DNA of 64,000 bases from Halobaculum magnesiiphilum (GTDB lineage Archaea; Halobacteriota; Halobacteria; Halobacteriales; Haloferacaceae), in the NCBI RefSeq assembly GCF_019823105.1, contig NZ_CP081958.1, positions 682,001 to 746,000 of the forward strand. Reading direction: 5' to 3'. Shown here piece after piece: positions 9,538 to 19,861 of the stretch. The notes beneath the pieces are model-generated. The model saw only the letters and a program-made list of their open reading frames with translations. It did not search any database and was not told the origin of the DNA. The translations under genes were made by a program, and so were the position numbers. The stretch's first letter is position 1; every line of letters begins with the position of its first letter.

Positions 9538-10587
9538 GTGACTGACGCCCCTCTGGTTTCTGTTGTCATACCTACGTATGACCGGCCAGACAGAGTCGGT
9601 GACGCTGTCAGCAATATTAGAGAGCAAACCTACCGACCGATTGAGACAATCATCGTTGACGACTGTTCGCCGACACCGGTATCCGACGTAATCAAAGATG
9701 AATTCGGGTCACATCACGGAGTGACGATTATCCGCCACGACGAGAATCAGGGCGCGAACGCGGCGAGAAACTCTGGAATCAAACAAGCGAACGGTGAATA
9801 CGTAGCGTTTCTCGACGACGATGATCGTTGGTTTCCGTCGAAACTCAGGCGGCAGGTCGATACACTCGAGTCGGCCGAGGCTGATACTGCAATCGCGTAC
9901 ACAGGGAAAGTCTACGTCAATGATGAAGGGCTCATCCAGAACGTTTCGACGCATTGTGTATCCGAGAAGCCCACGAAGCAGCTGTTAAAGACGAACCTCG
10001 TTGGTTCCTTCTCTACCCTGCTAGTTCATCGAGATGTCTTTGACGACGTAGGGGTGCTTGACGAAGCGTTCCCCTGCTGGCAGGATACTGACTTCCTCGT
10101 CAGAGCGACCCAGACGTACGACCTCGCATGTGTCCCCGAACCCCTGACGGTACGGGTGTACCACGGTGATCAGATAACCGGGGACTTCGACGCGCGGACT
10201 GAGACCGCGCTTCCGCTGTTCCTCGAAAAGCACAGTGATTTGGCTAATGAGTACGGCGATGGGTTCGAACGACAAATGCGGTCGCGGCTGTTTTTCAATG
10301 TCGGTTGGAATGGGGTCGTTAATGGCCATACTCTAGCAGCGTTCCCCTACATTCTACGAGCTATTAGGACCGATCCGGCTTGGATGCGGCCGTACGCGGC
10401 ACTACTTGCGTGCATCGGCGGCGACCCGGTAAGACGCCTGCTGAGCGCTCTCAACAATTTCCGGTCTGATGACGATCCACGGGTCGGTGACACGATTATC
10501 GATACGGACGGTGAGCTTTCGATCCAGTCGCCGAAAGCGGCCGAAAAGTGGGAAGAGACGTTACCGGAGGCGGTTGTCGTCCAATGA
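9538..10587 (+). CDS. Family 2 glycosyltransferase
   Basis: 349 residues from GTG. Starts with VSVVIPTYDRPDRVGDAV and contains a FLDDDDRW metal/nucleotide motif near residue 87, the hallmarks of a GT-A fold family 2 enzyme. A CWQDTDFLVR segment near 180 matches the acceptor-side ED-type motif. The last codon overlaps the next glycosyltransferase by an ATGA, so the two are coupled. Cytoplasmic, likely adding one sugar to the lipid-linked glycan; sugar not predictable. Confidence 0.87.
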   Translation: MTDAPLVSVVIPTYDRPDRVGDAVSNIREQTYRPIETIIVDDCSPTPVSDVIKDEFGSHHGVTIIRHDENQGANAARNSGIKQANGEYVAFLDDDDRWFPSKLRRQVDTLESAEADTAIAYTGKVYVNDEGLIQNVSTHCVSEKPTKQLLKTNLVGSFSTLLVHRDVFDDVGVLDEAFPCWQDTDFLVRATQTYDLACVPEPLTVRVYHGDQITGDFDARTETALPLFLEKHSDLANEYGDGFERQMRSRLFFNVGWNGVVNGHTLAAFPYILRAIRTDPAWMRPYAALLACIGGDPVRRLLSALNNFRSDDDPRVGDTIIDTDGELSIQSPKAAEKWEETLPEAVVVQ

Positions 10588-11687
10588 CAGTCGACATCGG
10601 GTTTTTTCTCCCGTCGTTCGACATCGGGGGCGCGGAACGGGTCACAATAAATTTAGCGAACGGGTTCGCCAATCGCGGCTACAGCGTGGACCTCGTTCTC
10701 CCCAGTCCTCAAGGGCTGCTCCGTACAGAGGTTGACCCGCGGGTTCGCGTTGTCGACCTTCAGTCATTACCGTTTCCGGGTTACACCCGGCTCGGGGACA
10801 TTCCATTCCTAATGAGGTATCTCCGTCGGACGACCCCTACTTGGTTCTACACCGCTATGAATCACATCAATGTTCCTAACCTAATTGCGTGGAACCTAGC
10901 TCGCGTGCCGACCCAAATTATCGTGACGGAACACATCGACCCTAGAGTTGCCGTAGTGAATTCCACTAAAAACAGATTCGTCTACGCAGCGGCTAAAGAA
11001 CTCTACTCGACAGCAGGCAAGTTGGTCGCTGTTTCGGACGGCGTTGTTGAGGGACTCAGCGATATTGTCGGTGTAGATCGCGACGCAATCACTCGAATCT
11101 ACAATCCCATCGTTTCCGAGACTCTCCGGGAACGAAGTATGGAACCGCTCAACCACAAATGGTTTTCGTCAGATGATTACAAAGTTGTACTCGGTATTGG
11201 CCGTCTCTCAGAACAGAAGCAATTCTCAGATCTGGTGGAGGCTGTGTCACTGCTCGCGGACGAGTCAGTTCGCCTGGTGCTCATAGGTGACGGCCCAAAA
11301 CGTGATGAACTGGCGTCGCGTATCGCCGAACTCGGATTATCGTCGTCGAGTGAACTGCTCGGGTACGTCGACAACCCGTATCAATATATGCGGAACGCGT
11401 CAGTGACGGCCCTTCCGTCTATCAGGGAAGGGTTTGGAAACGTCCTCGTTGAGGCGATGGCTTGTGGTTGTCCCGTTGTTGCAACGGACTGTCCAAGTGG
11501 CCCGGCGGAGATCTTGGACAACGGTGAGTACGGTCGTCTCGTATCCGTCGGTAATCCGTCTGCGCTGGCAGCCGCTATCGGTGAGACCCTTGAGGAACCG
11601 GTTGATGAGGACAAATTGATAACCCGGGCGTCGGATTTCAGTATCAAAGCTGCAGTGGATCAGTACGAGCGTCTACTTTGGGGGTGA
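10584..11687 (+). CDS. Family 4 GT-B glycosyltransferase
   Basis: 367 residues if started at the ATG at 10584, which overlaps the previous stop; the longer frame from 10548 would run into the upstream gene. Opens with FFLPSFDIGGAERV (N-lobe glycine loop) and carries the EX7E-like segment SIREGFGNVLVEAMACGCPV near residue 290, typical of retaining GT4 enzymes. Followed after 4 bases by the membrane protein, forming a three-gene operon. Confidence 0.87.
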   Translation: MTVDIGFFLPSFDIGGAERVTINLANGFANRGYSVDLVLPSPQGLLRTEVDPRVRVVDLQSLPFPGYTRLGDIPFLMRYLRRTTPTWFYTAMNHINVPNLIAWNLARVPTQIIVTEHIDPRVAVVNSTKNRFVYAAAKELYSTAGKLVAVSDGVVEGLSDIVGVDRDAITRIYNPIVSETLRERSMEPLNHKWFSSDDYKVVLGIGRLSEQKQFSDLVEAVSLLADESVRLVLIGDGPKRDELASRIAELGLSSSSELLGYVDNPYQYMRNASVTALPSIREGFGNVLVEAMACGCPVVATDCPSGPAEILDNGEYGRLVSVGNPSALAAAIGETLEEPVDEDKLITRASDFSIKAAVDQYERLLWG

Positions 11688-11691
11688 CAAC

Positions 11692-13560
11692 ATGACACGA
11701 TTTGGATTTTCGGACGGCCGACTTATGAATCGGCAGTGGCAGGAGACCGCTCTTGTACTGTTGACTGCGCCAGTCAGCATTGGAGCGCTAATTGTTGGGT
11801 GGGCCGTCGACGTAACAATAATTCGCTTAGTCGCCATATCGGTGGGTATTGTCGTAGCTGGATACTATGTTTATCTCTTGTTGCCGATGCGTGAAACAGA
11901 TATTTTTCAACTCAATTATATGAAAACTCAGGTGCTAGATGTTGCAATATATCTCTTGCTCGCAACTCTCGGTGTCACTATTATAGATCTAATCGGCCAG
12001 GGTGTCGTTCCAGCGCTCGTTCCAATCATCGGTGTCGTGATTGCAATCAGAGTTGTTCACGGCGTAGATAGTCCCTACAGAACGCTCACTGAAATCCTAT
12101 TATTTGGATTGATAATCAGAGCAGGTCTGTTTTTCAGCGCTCCTGTCTACGGTCCCGATATCTTTCACCAGGGAATCCCCGGGTACATTATGGCGACTGG
12201 GGAACTAATCCCATCGTCGATACATTACTATCACGCGTATCCGGTATCACATACTTTAGCTGCTATCGGCGGATTAGTTACTGGGCTCTCTGTCGGACCA
12301 ACGACGGGTCCCGGGATGTTTCTGTTCATTGGGTTGGTCCAGTCCCTCGCATACCTCGGAGTTTATTTGTTGTGTCTTAAATTGGGCTGTGGGCACCGTC
12401 AATCACTTCTGGTCCTCCTCGTGACAATCTTATCGGCGGGACCACTCATCCGGGGAAGCCAACTCTTTGCGCAGACATATGCAGGAGCTATGTTTGTACT
12501 TGTACTCCCGATACTTGTTCGCTCTCGAGGCACGAGACTCACCGGATTGCTCTTTCTATATTTTGTCGCCGCATTTGGAGGTCACCACTCTATGATTGTT
12601 TCGCTCACTGGCCTAACACTTTGTCTCTGGATAGTACAGTCCATCACCGACCGGATTTCTCCCTCGCTTCTTGATACCGACCAGTGGGGGACATCACGCT
12701 CGTATGGTCTCGCTATATTGTTCTGTGCCACTGCCTTTATTCATTATATGATATACATTAAACAATTCAAGGGTTATTATGGCCGAATCACAACGATTCT
12801 CAATCTTGATCGAGGAACTGCGCAACAGGTCGTTAGCGAATCAACGCATCCACCTACAATAGAAGTTCTCGGCTATACGCCCCCTGCAGTTCTTTCATGG
12901 GCCACTCCGCTTCTTGTTCTCGCAATCATATCGGGGATAGCTGCGCTAATCATAGTTTCAAAATCAATCAGGGGGGAAGATCAAATTCTGCCGTTACAAT
13001 ACAGCGCAGTAGCTGTTTCCATCGTCGGCGTATACGGTGTTGCATACCTGATTGGTGGGCGTGCTGCGGGTATTCGCCTACTTCCACAAGTCACTGTAGT
13101 CGCTGCTCCACTGGTCTCGATTATATTTGTGTCTCTTCTCCGTCGACGCGGCTTACCGCTGGTTTACGGACTGGTCGGTATTCTTCTCATTGCAGGAATA
13201 TTCACGCCTGCGGTTTCTATTCCAGAACGTACCGCCGGGGATTACCGTCCGACTGCAAGCCATAGCGATCTTGCTAATGTTGAATGGACAACTCGTCATG
13301 CCGACCATTTCATGAGTGACACATTCTTAGTTCAAGTCGCACATTGGAAGCGCCTTTCAACCGGAACACAATCCTCTGAGCCGGAAGGTATCATAGGGTT
13401 GCGCCAATCAGATCCGGAGAGTGTCGAGATGTATCTTCATCCGGAGGATTCTAGTCTACTCATCCATCGGGCGTACTTCACTAGATATTACGGTGTCCAA
13501 CGACCGCACTCGGCCAATCTAGTTTATACCAACGGTGAAACTACCGTACACAACCTATAA
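11692..13560 (+). CDS. Polytopic membrane protein of glycan assembly
   Basis: 622 residues with roughly 12-14 hydrophobic segments through residue about 500 and a hydrophilic C-terminal tail of about 110 residues. The overall plan (an acidic motif in the first extracellular loop region, GPDIFHQGIPGY, and a soluble tail) resembles GT-C-type transferases or polymerases found in haloarchaeal glycan loci, but I do not recognise a defined family. Last gene of the operon beginning at 9538. Could act as polymerase, oligosaccharide transferase or sugar-lipid transferase. Confidence 0.65.
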   Translation: MTRFGFSDGRLMNRQWQETALVLLTAPVSIGALIVGWAVDVTIIRLVAISVGIVVAGYYVYLLLPMRETDIFQLNYMKTQVLDVAIYLLLATLGVTIIDLIGQGVVPALVPIIGVVIAIRVVHGVDSPYRTLTEILLFGLIIRAGLFFSAPVYGPDIFHQGIPGYIMATGELIPSSIHYYHAYPVSHTLAAIGGLVTGLSVGPTTGPGMFLFIGLVQSLAYLGVYLLCLKLGCGHRQSLLVLLVTILSAGPLIRGSQLFAQTYAGAMFVLVLPILVRSRGTRLTGLLFLYFVAAFGGHHSMIVSLTGLTLCLWIVQSITDRISPSLLDTDQWGTSRSYGLAILFCATAFIHYMIYIKQFKGYYGRITTILNLDRGTAQQVVSESTHPPTIEVLGYTPPAVLSWATPLLVLAIISGIAALIIVSKSIRGEDQILPLQYSAVAVSIVGVYGVAYLIGGRAAGIRLLPQVTVVAAPLVSIIFVSLLRRRGLPLVYGLVGILLIAGIFTPAVSIPERTAGDYRPTASHSDLANVEWTTRHADHFMSDTFLVQVAHWKRLSTGTQSSEPEGIIGLRQSDPESVEMYLHPEDSSLLIHRAYFTRYYGVQRPHSANLVYTNGETTVHNL

Positions 13561-13899
13561 CGTTTTCGTCACTAAATCAATACGAGGAGGACGGTTTTTG
13601 TCGAACAACGGTTCACAGCCGTGCGGACCTTCACAATAGTGCGATTTCATCTCGGTATGTTCAGGTTGAACAGGTCACCTGACGCGAGCGACCGCCGTTG
13701 TGCGTCCGCGTATAGCCGAACGAATCCGGGGGACACAAAGTTTGCCCCAGAACTCAGAAACACTTCTCAGTCGGATACAAAAGCCTTGAACGAAGTTTTT
13801 GATACCGCGCATTGAACTTGGTCTCATTAAAGGGACTGTCTGATATATTACCGACCCATATCATCAGCTCTAAGGTGTCCTACGGATTTTATCGGATTA
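13561..13899. other. Intergenic, no gene seen
   Basis: 339 bases between the membrane protein and the phosphatase-superfamily gene. Short open frames exist but have no haloarchaeal protein character. It must hold the promoter for the gene at 13900; AT-rich stretches near 13800-13890 are the best candidates. Confidence 0.4.
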
Positions 13900-15303
13900 A
13901 TGACCAACATCGTGTTGGTGAGTGTGGATTGTCTTCGAGCCGACAGGGTTTACAATCACCACCGCTATACGACGCCGACGCTCCACAAACTCCAAAAGGA
14001 AAGTCTCATTTTCGACGCCGCCTATGCGACCGGCCCGTACACGACTGAGTCGATTCCTGGATTGATCGCCGGTCAACACTCTTACAACGGCTGGTACTAC
14101 GGTAACGACGTCACGTGGAAAGCGATTGGTGACGGTCCGACGCTCGCGTCGTGGCTCCGTGACCAAGGCTTCGAGACGGTCGCCACGCTCACCAACCCAC
14201 ACCTAAGCCGCGCCCGGAACTTTGATCGCGGATTCAACCAATTTGAGAACCTCCGTCTCGGCGACGAAACCGACAGTACAGACGACCGTGACAAAGGAGG
14301 GCTGCTCCAGCTAGGGTCTCTTCTCTACGATATCCGGAGCCGGATGCGGAACTACGATACTGTTCGTAACCCGTACATGTTGCCGGTCATGGTCTACCGG
14401 TATCTGCAGACGAAGCAAGGATGGCCGACAGTAGACGGTGAAACCGTCGTCGACAATTTCACGGACCAATTAGAGCCTCTCTCCGATGGTTTCTTCGCGT
14501 GGACTCATCTGATGGACCTCCACGCACCACTCCGACCGTCTACTGTCCGGGCTGGCGGACTGTCAGCCGTTACGAGCACGTACGGCCAGTTGCAGTGTGA
14601 TGCGGCCCGCGCGGCACGCGTACACGAACCACGATATGATACGATGTACGACAGTGCCCTCAGATACGTTGACGAACGTATTGGGGACGTGATTGACCAC
14701 CTCCAGCGTACCGGTGTATGGGATGATACGGTTCTCGTCGTCACGGGAGACCACGGCGAGGTACTGTTCGATCGCAACGACGTGTATGGTCACCCGCCCC
14801 ATCATCTCTATGATGAACTGCTACATGTACCGCTGATTGTTAGGACACCAGACGATCGTGCAGGGCGAATCAGCACACCGGTTTCCTTGGCCTGGCTCCA
14901 CGAAATTCTCGCTGTCCTCTGTGACTTTGAGGAGGGCGAGTTCCCGGCGACTAGTGGAACGACATCCCTCCTAACCGATAGTGAGAGTTCGGCCCCCGTC
15001 GTTTCCGATACGCTCGACCGGACTGGCCACACACTCGCGGTTCGAGACAACCAGCGAAAAATTCTCCACCACGAACCTGCCGACGAAAACTCGCAGATTG
15101 ACTACGATTACACCACTCGCGACATCCAGTTCAACTATCGGGAAGACCCACGAGAGCGTGCCACTATCCAGTCGGACATTTCACCAGATCTCACCGCGCT
15201 CGCTCATGATCTCGCGATCCACCCATCCGAACTCCCATCCGTTCAAGGCGAGTTTGGCCGAGACGTCGAAGAACAACTTCGGGATCTGGGCTACAGGGCG
15301 TAA
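13900..15303 (+). CDS. Alkaline-phosphatase-superfamily (sulfatase-like) enzyme
   Basis: 467 residues. VLVSVDCLRADRV provides the first metal ligand. At the nucleophile position the sequence reads ATGPYTTES, a Thr/Ser context rather than CxPxR. VVTGDHGEVLFD with GHPPHH further on supplies the remaining metal ligands. It ends in LRDLGYRA, a variant of the tail shared by the other four enzymes. Followed after 4 bases by a second superfamily member at 15308, so both are likely made together and act on the same polymer. Confidence 0.78.
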   Translation: MTNIVLVSVDCLRADRVYNHHRYTTPTLHKLQKESLIFDAAYATGPYTTESIPGLIAGQHSYNGWYYGNDVTWKAIGDGPTLASWLRDQGFETVATLTNPHLSRARNFDRGFNQFENLRLGDETDSTDDRDKGGLLQLGSLLYDIRSRMRNYDTVRNPYMLPVMVYRYLQTKQGWPTVDGETVVDNFTDQLEPLSDGFFAWTHLMDLHAPLRPSTVRAGGLSAVTSTYGQLQCDAARAARVHEPRYDTMYDSALRYVDERIGDVIDHLQRTGVWDDTVLVVTGDHGEVLFDRNDVYGHPPHHLYDELLHVPLIVRTPDDRAGRISTPVSLAWLHEILAVLCDFEEGEFPATSGTTSLLTDSESSAPVVSDTLDRTGHTLAVRDNQRKILHHEPADENSQIDYDYTTRDIQFNYREDPRERATIQSDISPDLTALAHDLAIHPSELPSVQGEFGRDVEEQLRDLGYRA

Positions 15304-15307
15304 ACCT

Positions 15308-16942
15308 ATGTCGGATATTCCCGCACCGGTGGAATCAGTCTCCGATGAGGTCATTCTCGTAGGTCTCGACGGTCTGGGGTTCGGAGAGATCGGTCAATGG
15401 ATCGATGGCGGTATCCTCCCGACGCTCTCGTCGCTTGCAGACAACACGGCTACCGATCTAAAGAGCACTCACCCGCCATGGACGCCCTGTGCGTGGCCGT
15501 CCTTGCTCAGCGGTCGGAATCCAGGAAAACACGGCGTGTTCGACTTCTTCAAGCAAGAGGGGTATGAAAAACAACTTATCGAGCGATCGGACGTCGATTC
15601 GCCGTATCTGTTCGACGTCACCGCCGAGTGCGGTCTGACGCCAGTGGTGATTAACTATCCGATCACCCACTCCGCACTAAACATTGAGAATGGCGCCATG
15701 GTCCCTGGCTATTTAACTAGCGAAGACACACCTTTCCACCCGCCGCATCTCCGGGAGCAGTACGAGGCTGAGAACGGTAAATACCGGATCTACCCCGACT
15801 ACGGAACGGACGATGATCCGATCGCTGAGTACGTCGACGTCGCGCGACATCGGCGTGATATCGCCCGGTTCCTCGACGAGCGGTTCGACTGGGATCTCCT
15901 CGCAGTTCAGTTCCAGGTAACGGACTCCGTCTTCCACGACCTCGACGATCGCGAACAGATCCGTGAAGTTCTTGAAAATGTCGACGAGTTCGTCGGCGAC
16001 ATTATCGACCTCGGTGACGACGACACTACAGTCATCATCGCCTCTGATCACGGGATGGGTGACTACGACTGGACCTTCTACGTCAACTCTTGGCTGGCCG
16101 AACACGGCTATTGTGAAACAACAGAAGGGGAAGCCCAGTACTTCAGACAGCAAAAGGACAAACTGAAAGGAAAATCGGACGAGTCGAAAAGCTCCTCAAC
16201 CATGTCAAAGGCTGTAAGCACCACAGCAAACACGCTCTCTAAAGTCGGACTCTCTCCACGCAGAATCCATAGCGCGTTGGAGTCTGTTGGCCTGGCCAGC
16301 CACGTTGAGCGAATTCTTCCTGCCGATGCACTTGTCGCCGCACAGAATCAAGTCGTCGATCACGAAAACTCGATTGCGTATCAACTCCTGTTCAACAGTC
16401 TCGGAATCCACCTCAACGTCGAAGGCAGGGAGCCCCACGGGATGGTCCCGCAGAACGAGTATGAGGAGGTCCGTTCCGAGCTCATCGACGAACTCAAAGA
16501 GATCCGCGACCCCGACGGGAAGCTGGTGTTCGACGACGTGCGACCTCGAGAAGAGGTGTATGAAGGGAAGCACGTCGAAGACGCACCAGACATCATCCTG
16601 TTCCCACGGGACTTCCGCTACGACGTGAGCGGGTCGATCCTCGACACGTTCCGTCGGAACCCCCACAAGAACCACAAGCCGGAGGGCATCCTCATCTCGA
16701 ATCGTGATCTCAATGTTGACCCGGAGAAAGGTGCATCAATCTACGATATCGCACCGACCGTCGCGGCAGAATTAGAAATCCCGGTCGACACCAACACCGA
16801 TGGTCGAGTCCTCACCGACGTCGAAGAAACCGTCGAACGACAAGACTGGGACGAACTGGCTGGTGACTACGCGAGTGGAGGCTCTGATCAGGATACCTCC
16901 AGCGTTGAAGACCGACTCGCTGACCTCGGCTATATGGAGTAA
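15308..16942 (+). CDS. Type I phosphodiesterase / nucleotide pyrophosphatase family protein
   Basis: 544 residues from the ATG at 15308; the longer frame from 14981 only overlaps the preceding gene. Motifs: VILVGLDGLGFGEI, then HPPWTPCAWPSLLSGRNPGKHG with the nucleophilic Thr, and ASDHGMG. This is the pattern of the type I phosphodiesterase branch of the superfamily. No membrane segment. The C-terminus DRLADLGYME matches the shared tail. Converges with the GT4 gene, with stops directly adjacent. Confidence 0.78.
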   Translation: MSDIPAPVESVSDEVILVGLDGLGFGEIGQWIDGGILPTLSSLADNTATDLKSTHPPWTPCAWPSLLSGRNPGKHGVFDFFKQEGYEKQLIERSDVDSPYLFDVTAECGLTPVVINYPITHSALNIENGAMVPGYLTSEDTPFHPPHLREQYEAENGKYRIYPDYGTDDDPIAEYVDVARHRRDIARFLDERFDWDLLAVQFQVTDSVFHDLDDREQIREVLENVDEFVGDIIDLGDDDTTVIIASDHGMGDYDWTFYVNSWLAEHGYCETTEGEAQYFRQQKDKLKGKSDESKSSSTMSKAVSTTANTLSKVGLSPRRIHSALESVGLASHVERILPADALVAAQNQVVDHENSIAYQLLFNSLGIHLNVEGREPHGMVPQNEYEEVRSELIDELKEIRDPDGKLVFDDVRPREEVYEGKHVEDAPDIILFPRDFRYDVSGSILDTFRRNPHKNHKPEGILISNRDLNVDPEKGASIYDIAPTVAAELEIPVDTNTDGRVLTDVEETVERQDWDELAGDYASGGSDQDTSSVEDRLADLGYME

Positions 16943-18067
16943 TCAGGCGAGGTCCTGGTACAGGCTGTATGTGCGTTCCGCCACGCCTTCCCAGGAGTAC
17001 TCATCCTCGACGAGCTGCCGAGCATTCTCGCCCCATTTACGCGCCACTTCCGGATTCTCCAGGGTTGTCCGTAATGCGTCCGCCAACTCACCGGGTGATT
17101 TGGCCGGTACGAGATATCCCGTTTTTCCGTGATCCACGAACTCCTCGATTCCCTCCACGGACGACGCAATTACCGGCGCACTTGCAGCCCACGCTTCGAG
17201 CAACGTGAGCGGATGTCCTTCCCAGACGGAAGGCAGAACGAAGGCGCCTGCCGTGGCGTAGTACTCCGGTATTGCTTCGTCCGGAACGCGTCCCTCAAAC
17301 GAGACACGGTCTGAAATCCCGAGCTCCTGGACTTGCGCTTCGAGTTCTTCTCGTTTCGGGCCCGTTCCGACGATGCGAAGCGTCGAGTCGGGGAATTCGT
17401 CCTCGACTCTCGCAAACGCGTCGATAAGGTCCGTCACCCGCTTTTTCGGCGCCAGACGGCCGAGGAACAACACGTCCTGAGTCCGATCAGCGTCTACGTC
17501 AAACCGATCAAGATCGACACCGTTCGGAATCGCTCGCACGTCCTCGTGGCCCGTCTCCAGAAGGTCCACGTGCTCGTGATTCACCGAGATCACCGAGTCG
17601 TAGTCGAAACCAAGAACGAACTGCTTCTCGATGCGGCGCTTCACTCCTGCAAGCGCGGACTCGTCACGTCCAACTCCGGAGGTCAACGCAGTTCCGTGGA
17701 CAGTGAACACCGTCGAGGACCCGGAAAGAGCACCGGAGAGTCGGGTGGGAACAGCCGGGAGGAACGTATGGCCGTGAATCACGTCGTAATCACCACGAAC
17801 CAACTTCGGGATTGGTGTCAGCATCGACGAGATGCGACCAACGGGGTTCCAGTACTCCGTACACGGGGAAACACGGTACACCGTTACGTCTCCTGAAGCG
17901 TACTGCTCAGTGTCTGTGTGTCGTTCCCCATCCTTCGCAAGCGCTCGAGTATAGATATCCACGGTACAATCGTGGTTTTCTGCGAGGGCGATCGCGAGCT
18001 CCTTCACGTGGACTGGGCCGCCACCAGTTCGCGGCCACCAGTCGTCTTGCACCATCGCAATCCGCAT
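16943..18067 (-). CDS. Family 4 GT-B glycosyltransferase
   Basis: 374 residues from the ATG at 18067, which overlaps the stop of the upstream gene (ATGA); a GTG lies one codon earlier. N-lobe loop WWPRTGGGPVHVKELA, FLGRLAPKKRV for the donor-binding lobe, and PSVWEGHPLTLLEAWAASAPVIA as the retaining-enzyme EX7E segment near residue 285. Transcribed with the phosphatase-superfamily gene at 18067-19320. Confidence 0.87.
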   Translation of the reverse strand: MRIAMVQDDWWPRTGGGPVHVKELAIALAENHDCTVDIYTRALAKDGERHTDTEQYASGDVTVYRVSPCTEYWNPVGRISSMLTPIPKLVRGDYDVIHGHTFLPAVPTRLSGALSGSSTVFTVHGTALTSGVGRDESALAGVKRRIEKQFVLGFDYDSVISVNHEHVDLLETGHEDVRAIPNGVDLDRFDVDADRTQDVLFLGRLAPKKRVTDLIDAFARVEDEFPDSTLRIVGTGPKREELEAQVQELGISDRVSFEGRVPDEAIPEYYATAGAFVLPSVWEGHPLTLLEAWAASAPVIASSVEGIEEFVDHGKTGYLVPAKSPGELADALRTTLENPEVARKWGENARQLVEDEYSWEGVAERTYSLYQDLA

Positions 18068-19320
18068 CACTCCGTATACCCCAACGCATTCAGTCGCCGC
18101 TCGATCTCTTCATCAACCTCTTCCTCTGCAGCCCCATCCCCGTTCTCGACGCGAACACGCTGCTCAACGTGGGCCTCCAGTTCAGAACGAAGCGACCGAT
18201 CCGTCATGTCTCCAAACTCGATTGCCCCAGAATCCAAATCACGCTCACCAAAACACGCACCGTCCTGAGTTCGAACTGCATACCGTCGGAGATGACTATG
18301 TTCGTCCTCGCCACGGGCCTGGGAGAACACGCGCCGATTCCCATCGACGTCCTCCAGCAGCGAAAACGACGCCGACTCACCAATACCGCTCTTGATCGTC
18401 GCCACGATATCCAGCGTACTCACCGGCTCCTTGACGACCCGACCTGCACCACCGGGCGGCCGAACGAACAACGGAACGTGCGTGATTTCGTCGTGCAGAT
18501 ATCGCGGATGCTCGTAGTACCCGTGCTCACCGAACGCATCACCGTGGTCAGCCGTCACGATCAACAGCGACTCCTCCAGCAACTCACGCTCCCGAAGCGC
18601 CTCTAGGAACTGCCCGATCCGCATGTCGTTGTACCGAATCTCCCCATCGTACAGGTCAATCAACAGTTGCCGCTCCTCCTCAGTAATCGACTCCGGCTCG
18701 TCGATGGCCCGCTGATACAGCGACTGAGCATCACGGCCTGATAGTCCATCATCCGCGTACAGCGTCGCGTACTCACCGGGCGGCTCGTACGGTCCATGGG
18801 TGTCCATGTAGTGGTTCCAGAGGAAGAACGGCTGGCCCTCCTCCAACGAATCCACCCAGTTCAACGACCGTTCGTTGATCTCCTCGGCACGGGCGTAGTG
18901 GCGATTTCGCAGTTTATCCAGCGCCCGCTGGGCCAGCGCGATCAGCTTGTGCTGGCCCAGGTGGAGGTCGTCGTCGAAGTGGTCGAATCCCTCGTCGAAT
19001 CCGTACGCCCGCGAGACGAACGGATTCGAGTGGAACCCACCAGTCGCGAACCCTTCCTCGGAGAGCGTCGACGCCACCGTCTCCGAGGCAAGGTGATACC
19101 CCGAATCGACGGCCACGTCAGGGTACTCCCCGGTCAGCAGTGCCGGAACAGCCTCCCGCGTGTGCGAGCTCGCACTGTACGCGTTCGTGAACCGGATACT
19201 CACTTCGGCCAACTCGTCGAGTACAGGAGTCGTTTCTCGTTCGTAGCCGTAACAGGAGAGGTGATCCGCTCGCAGCGCGTCGGCCGAGAGCAGGATCACG
19301 TTCTCCCAGTCCGCAGTCAT
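18067..19320 (-). CDS. Alkaline-phosphatase-superfamily (sulfatase-like) enzyme
   Basis: 417 residues. VILLSADALRADHLSCYGY gives the first metal ligand; at the nucleophile site the sequence is SASSHTREAVPALLTG, with Ser in place of the Cys of formylglycine sulfatases. LIVTADHGDAFGEHG and HDEITHVPLFVR complete the core. C-terminus ERRLNALGYTE again carries the common tail. First gene of a two-gene operon with the GT4 enzyme. Confidence 0.8.
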   Translation of the reverse strand: MTADWENVILLSADALRADHLSCYGYERETTPVLDELAEVSIRFTNAYSASSHTREAVPALLTGEYPDVAVDSGYHLASETVASTLSEEGFATGGFHSNPFVSRAYGFDEGFDHFDDDLHLGQHKLIALAQRALDKLRNRHYARAEEINERSLNWVDSLEEGQPFFLWNHYMDTHGPYEPPGEYATLYADDGLSGRDAQSLYQRAIDEPESITEEERQLLIDLYDGEIRYNDMRIGQFLEALRERELLEESLLIVTADHGDAFGEHGYYEHPRYLHDEITHVPLFVRPPGGAGRVVKEPVSTLDIVATIKSGIGESASFSLLEDVDGNRRVFSQARGEDEHSHLRRYAVRTQDGACFGERDLDSGAIEFGDMTDRSLRSELEAHVEQRVRVENGDGAAEEEVDEEIERRLNALGYTE

Positions 19321-19382
19321 CGTGATTGGGAGAGACCACTACTCGGGTAATAACTTTGCGTTCCGACCTGTTAGAGGGAGAA

Positions 19383-19757
19383 CTACTCTCGACGCGCCCA
19401 GTCCCGGAACCGCTCCACGTCGACCCGGAAGATCGGCTCCTCCTGATGGCGCTCCGCGTAGATCATCCCGACCAGGAAGTAGACGCCGACCATCACCGCA
19501 GCCAGTCGGTAGGAGTCGCTCGGATCCGCCTGATCAAACAGCGGATGCAGCCAGAACACGTTCCCGAACGCCGAGTGACCGATTTCACGAAACGCGTTCT
19601 CGTATATCGGACTCACGCGCCAGAAGTCAGGCATCATCGCCCAGACGCCGCTCGCGACCGAGATGGCCATGAAGTACCGCGTCCGAACAGGGAGATACGC
19701 GAGGAGGAGGGTCATGCACAACGCGCCGAACGCGAAGTGAGTCAGTGCGATGCTCAT
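19383..19757 (-). CDS. Small membrane protein of unknown function
   Basis: 124 residues from the ATG at 19757, preferred over the upstream in-frame start because the extra 17 residues are not hydrophobic. About three hydrophobic segments (residues 5-25, 30-45, 85-102). An early HFAFGALC and a PDFWRVSP segment recall membrane-bound metal-hydrolase-like (YdjM) proteins, but the similarity is too thin for a function. High GC like its neighbours. Confidence 0.6.
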   Translation of the reverse strand: MSIALTHFAFGALCMTLLLAYLPVRTRYFMAISVASGVWAMMPDFWRVSPIYENAFREIGHSAFGNVFWLHPLFDQADPSDSYRLAAVMVGVYFLVGMIYAERHQEEPIFRVDVERFRDWARRE

Positions 19758-19861
19758 GGCACCCCGTTCAGGACGAGGGTATACGTACTTAGGGGTATGG
19801 ATAACCACGGCGCTCGCTCGTCCGAAACCGTATTACCAACCGAACGACACTCCTCATCAGA

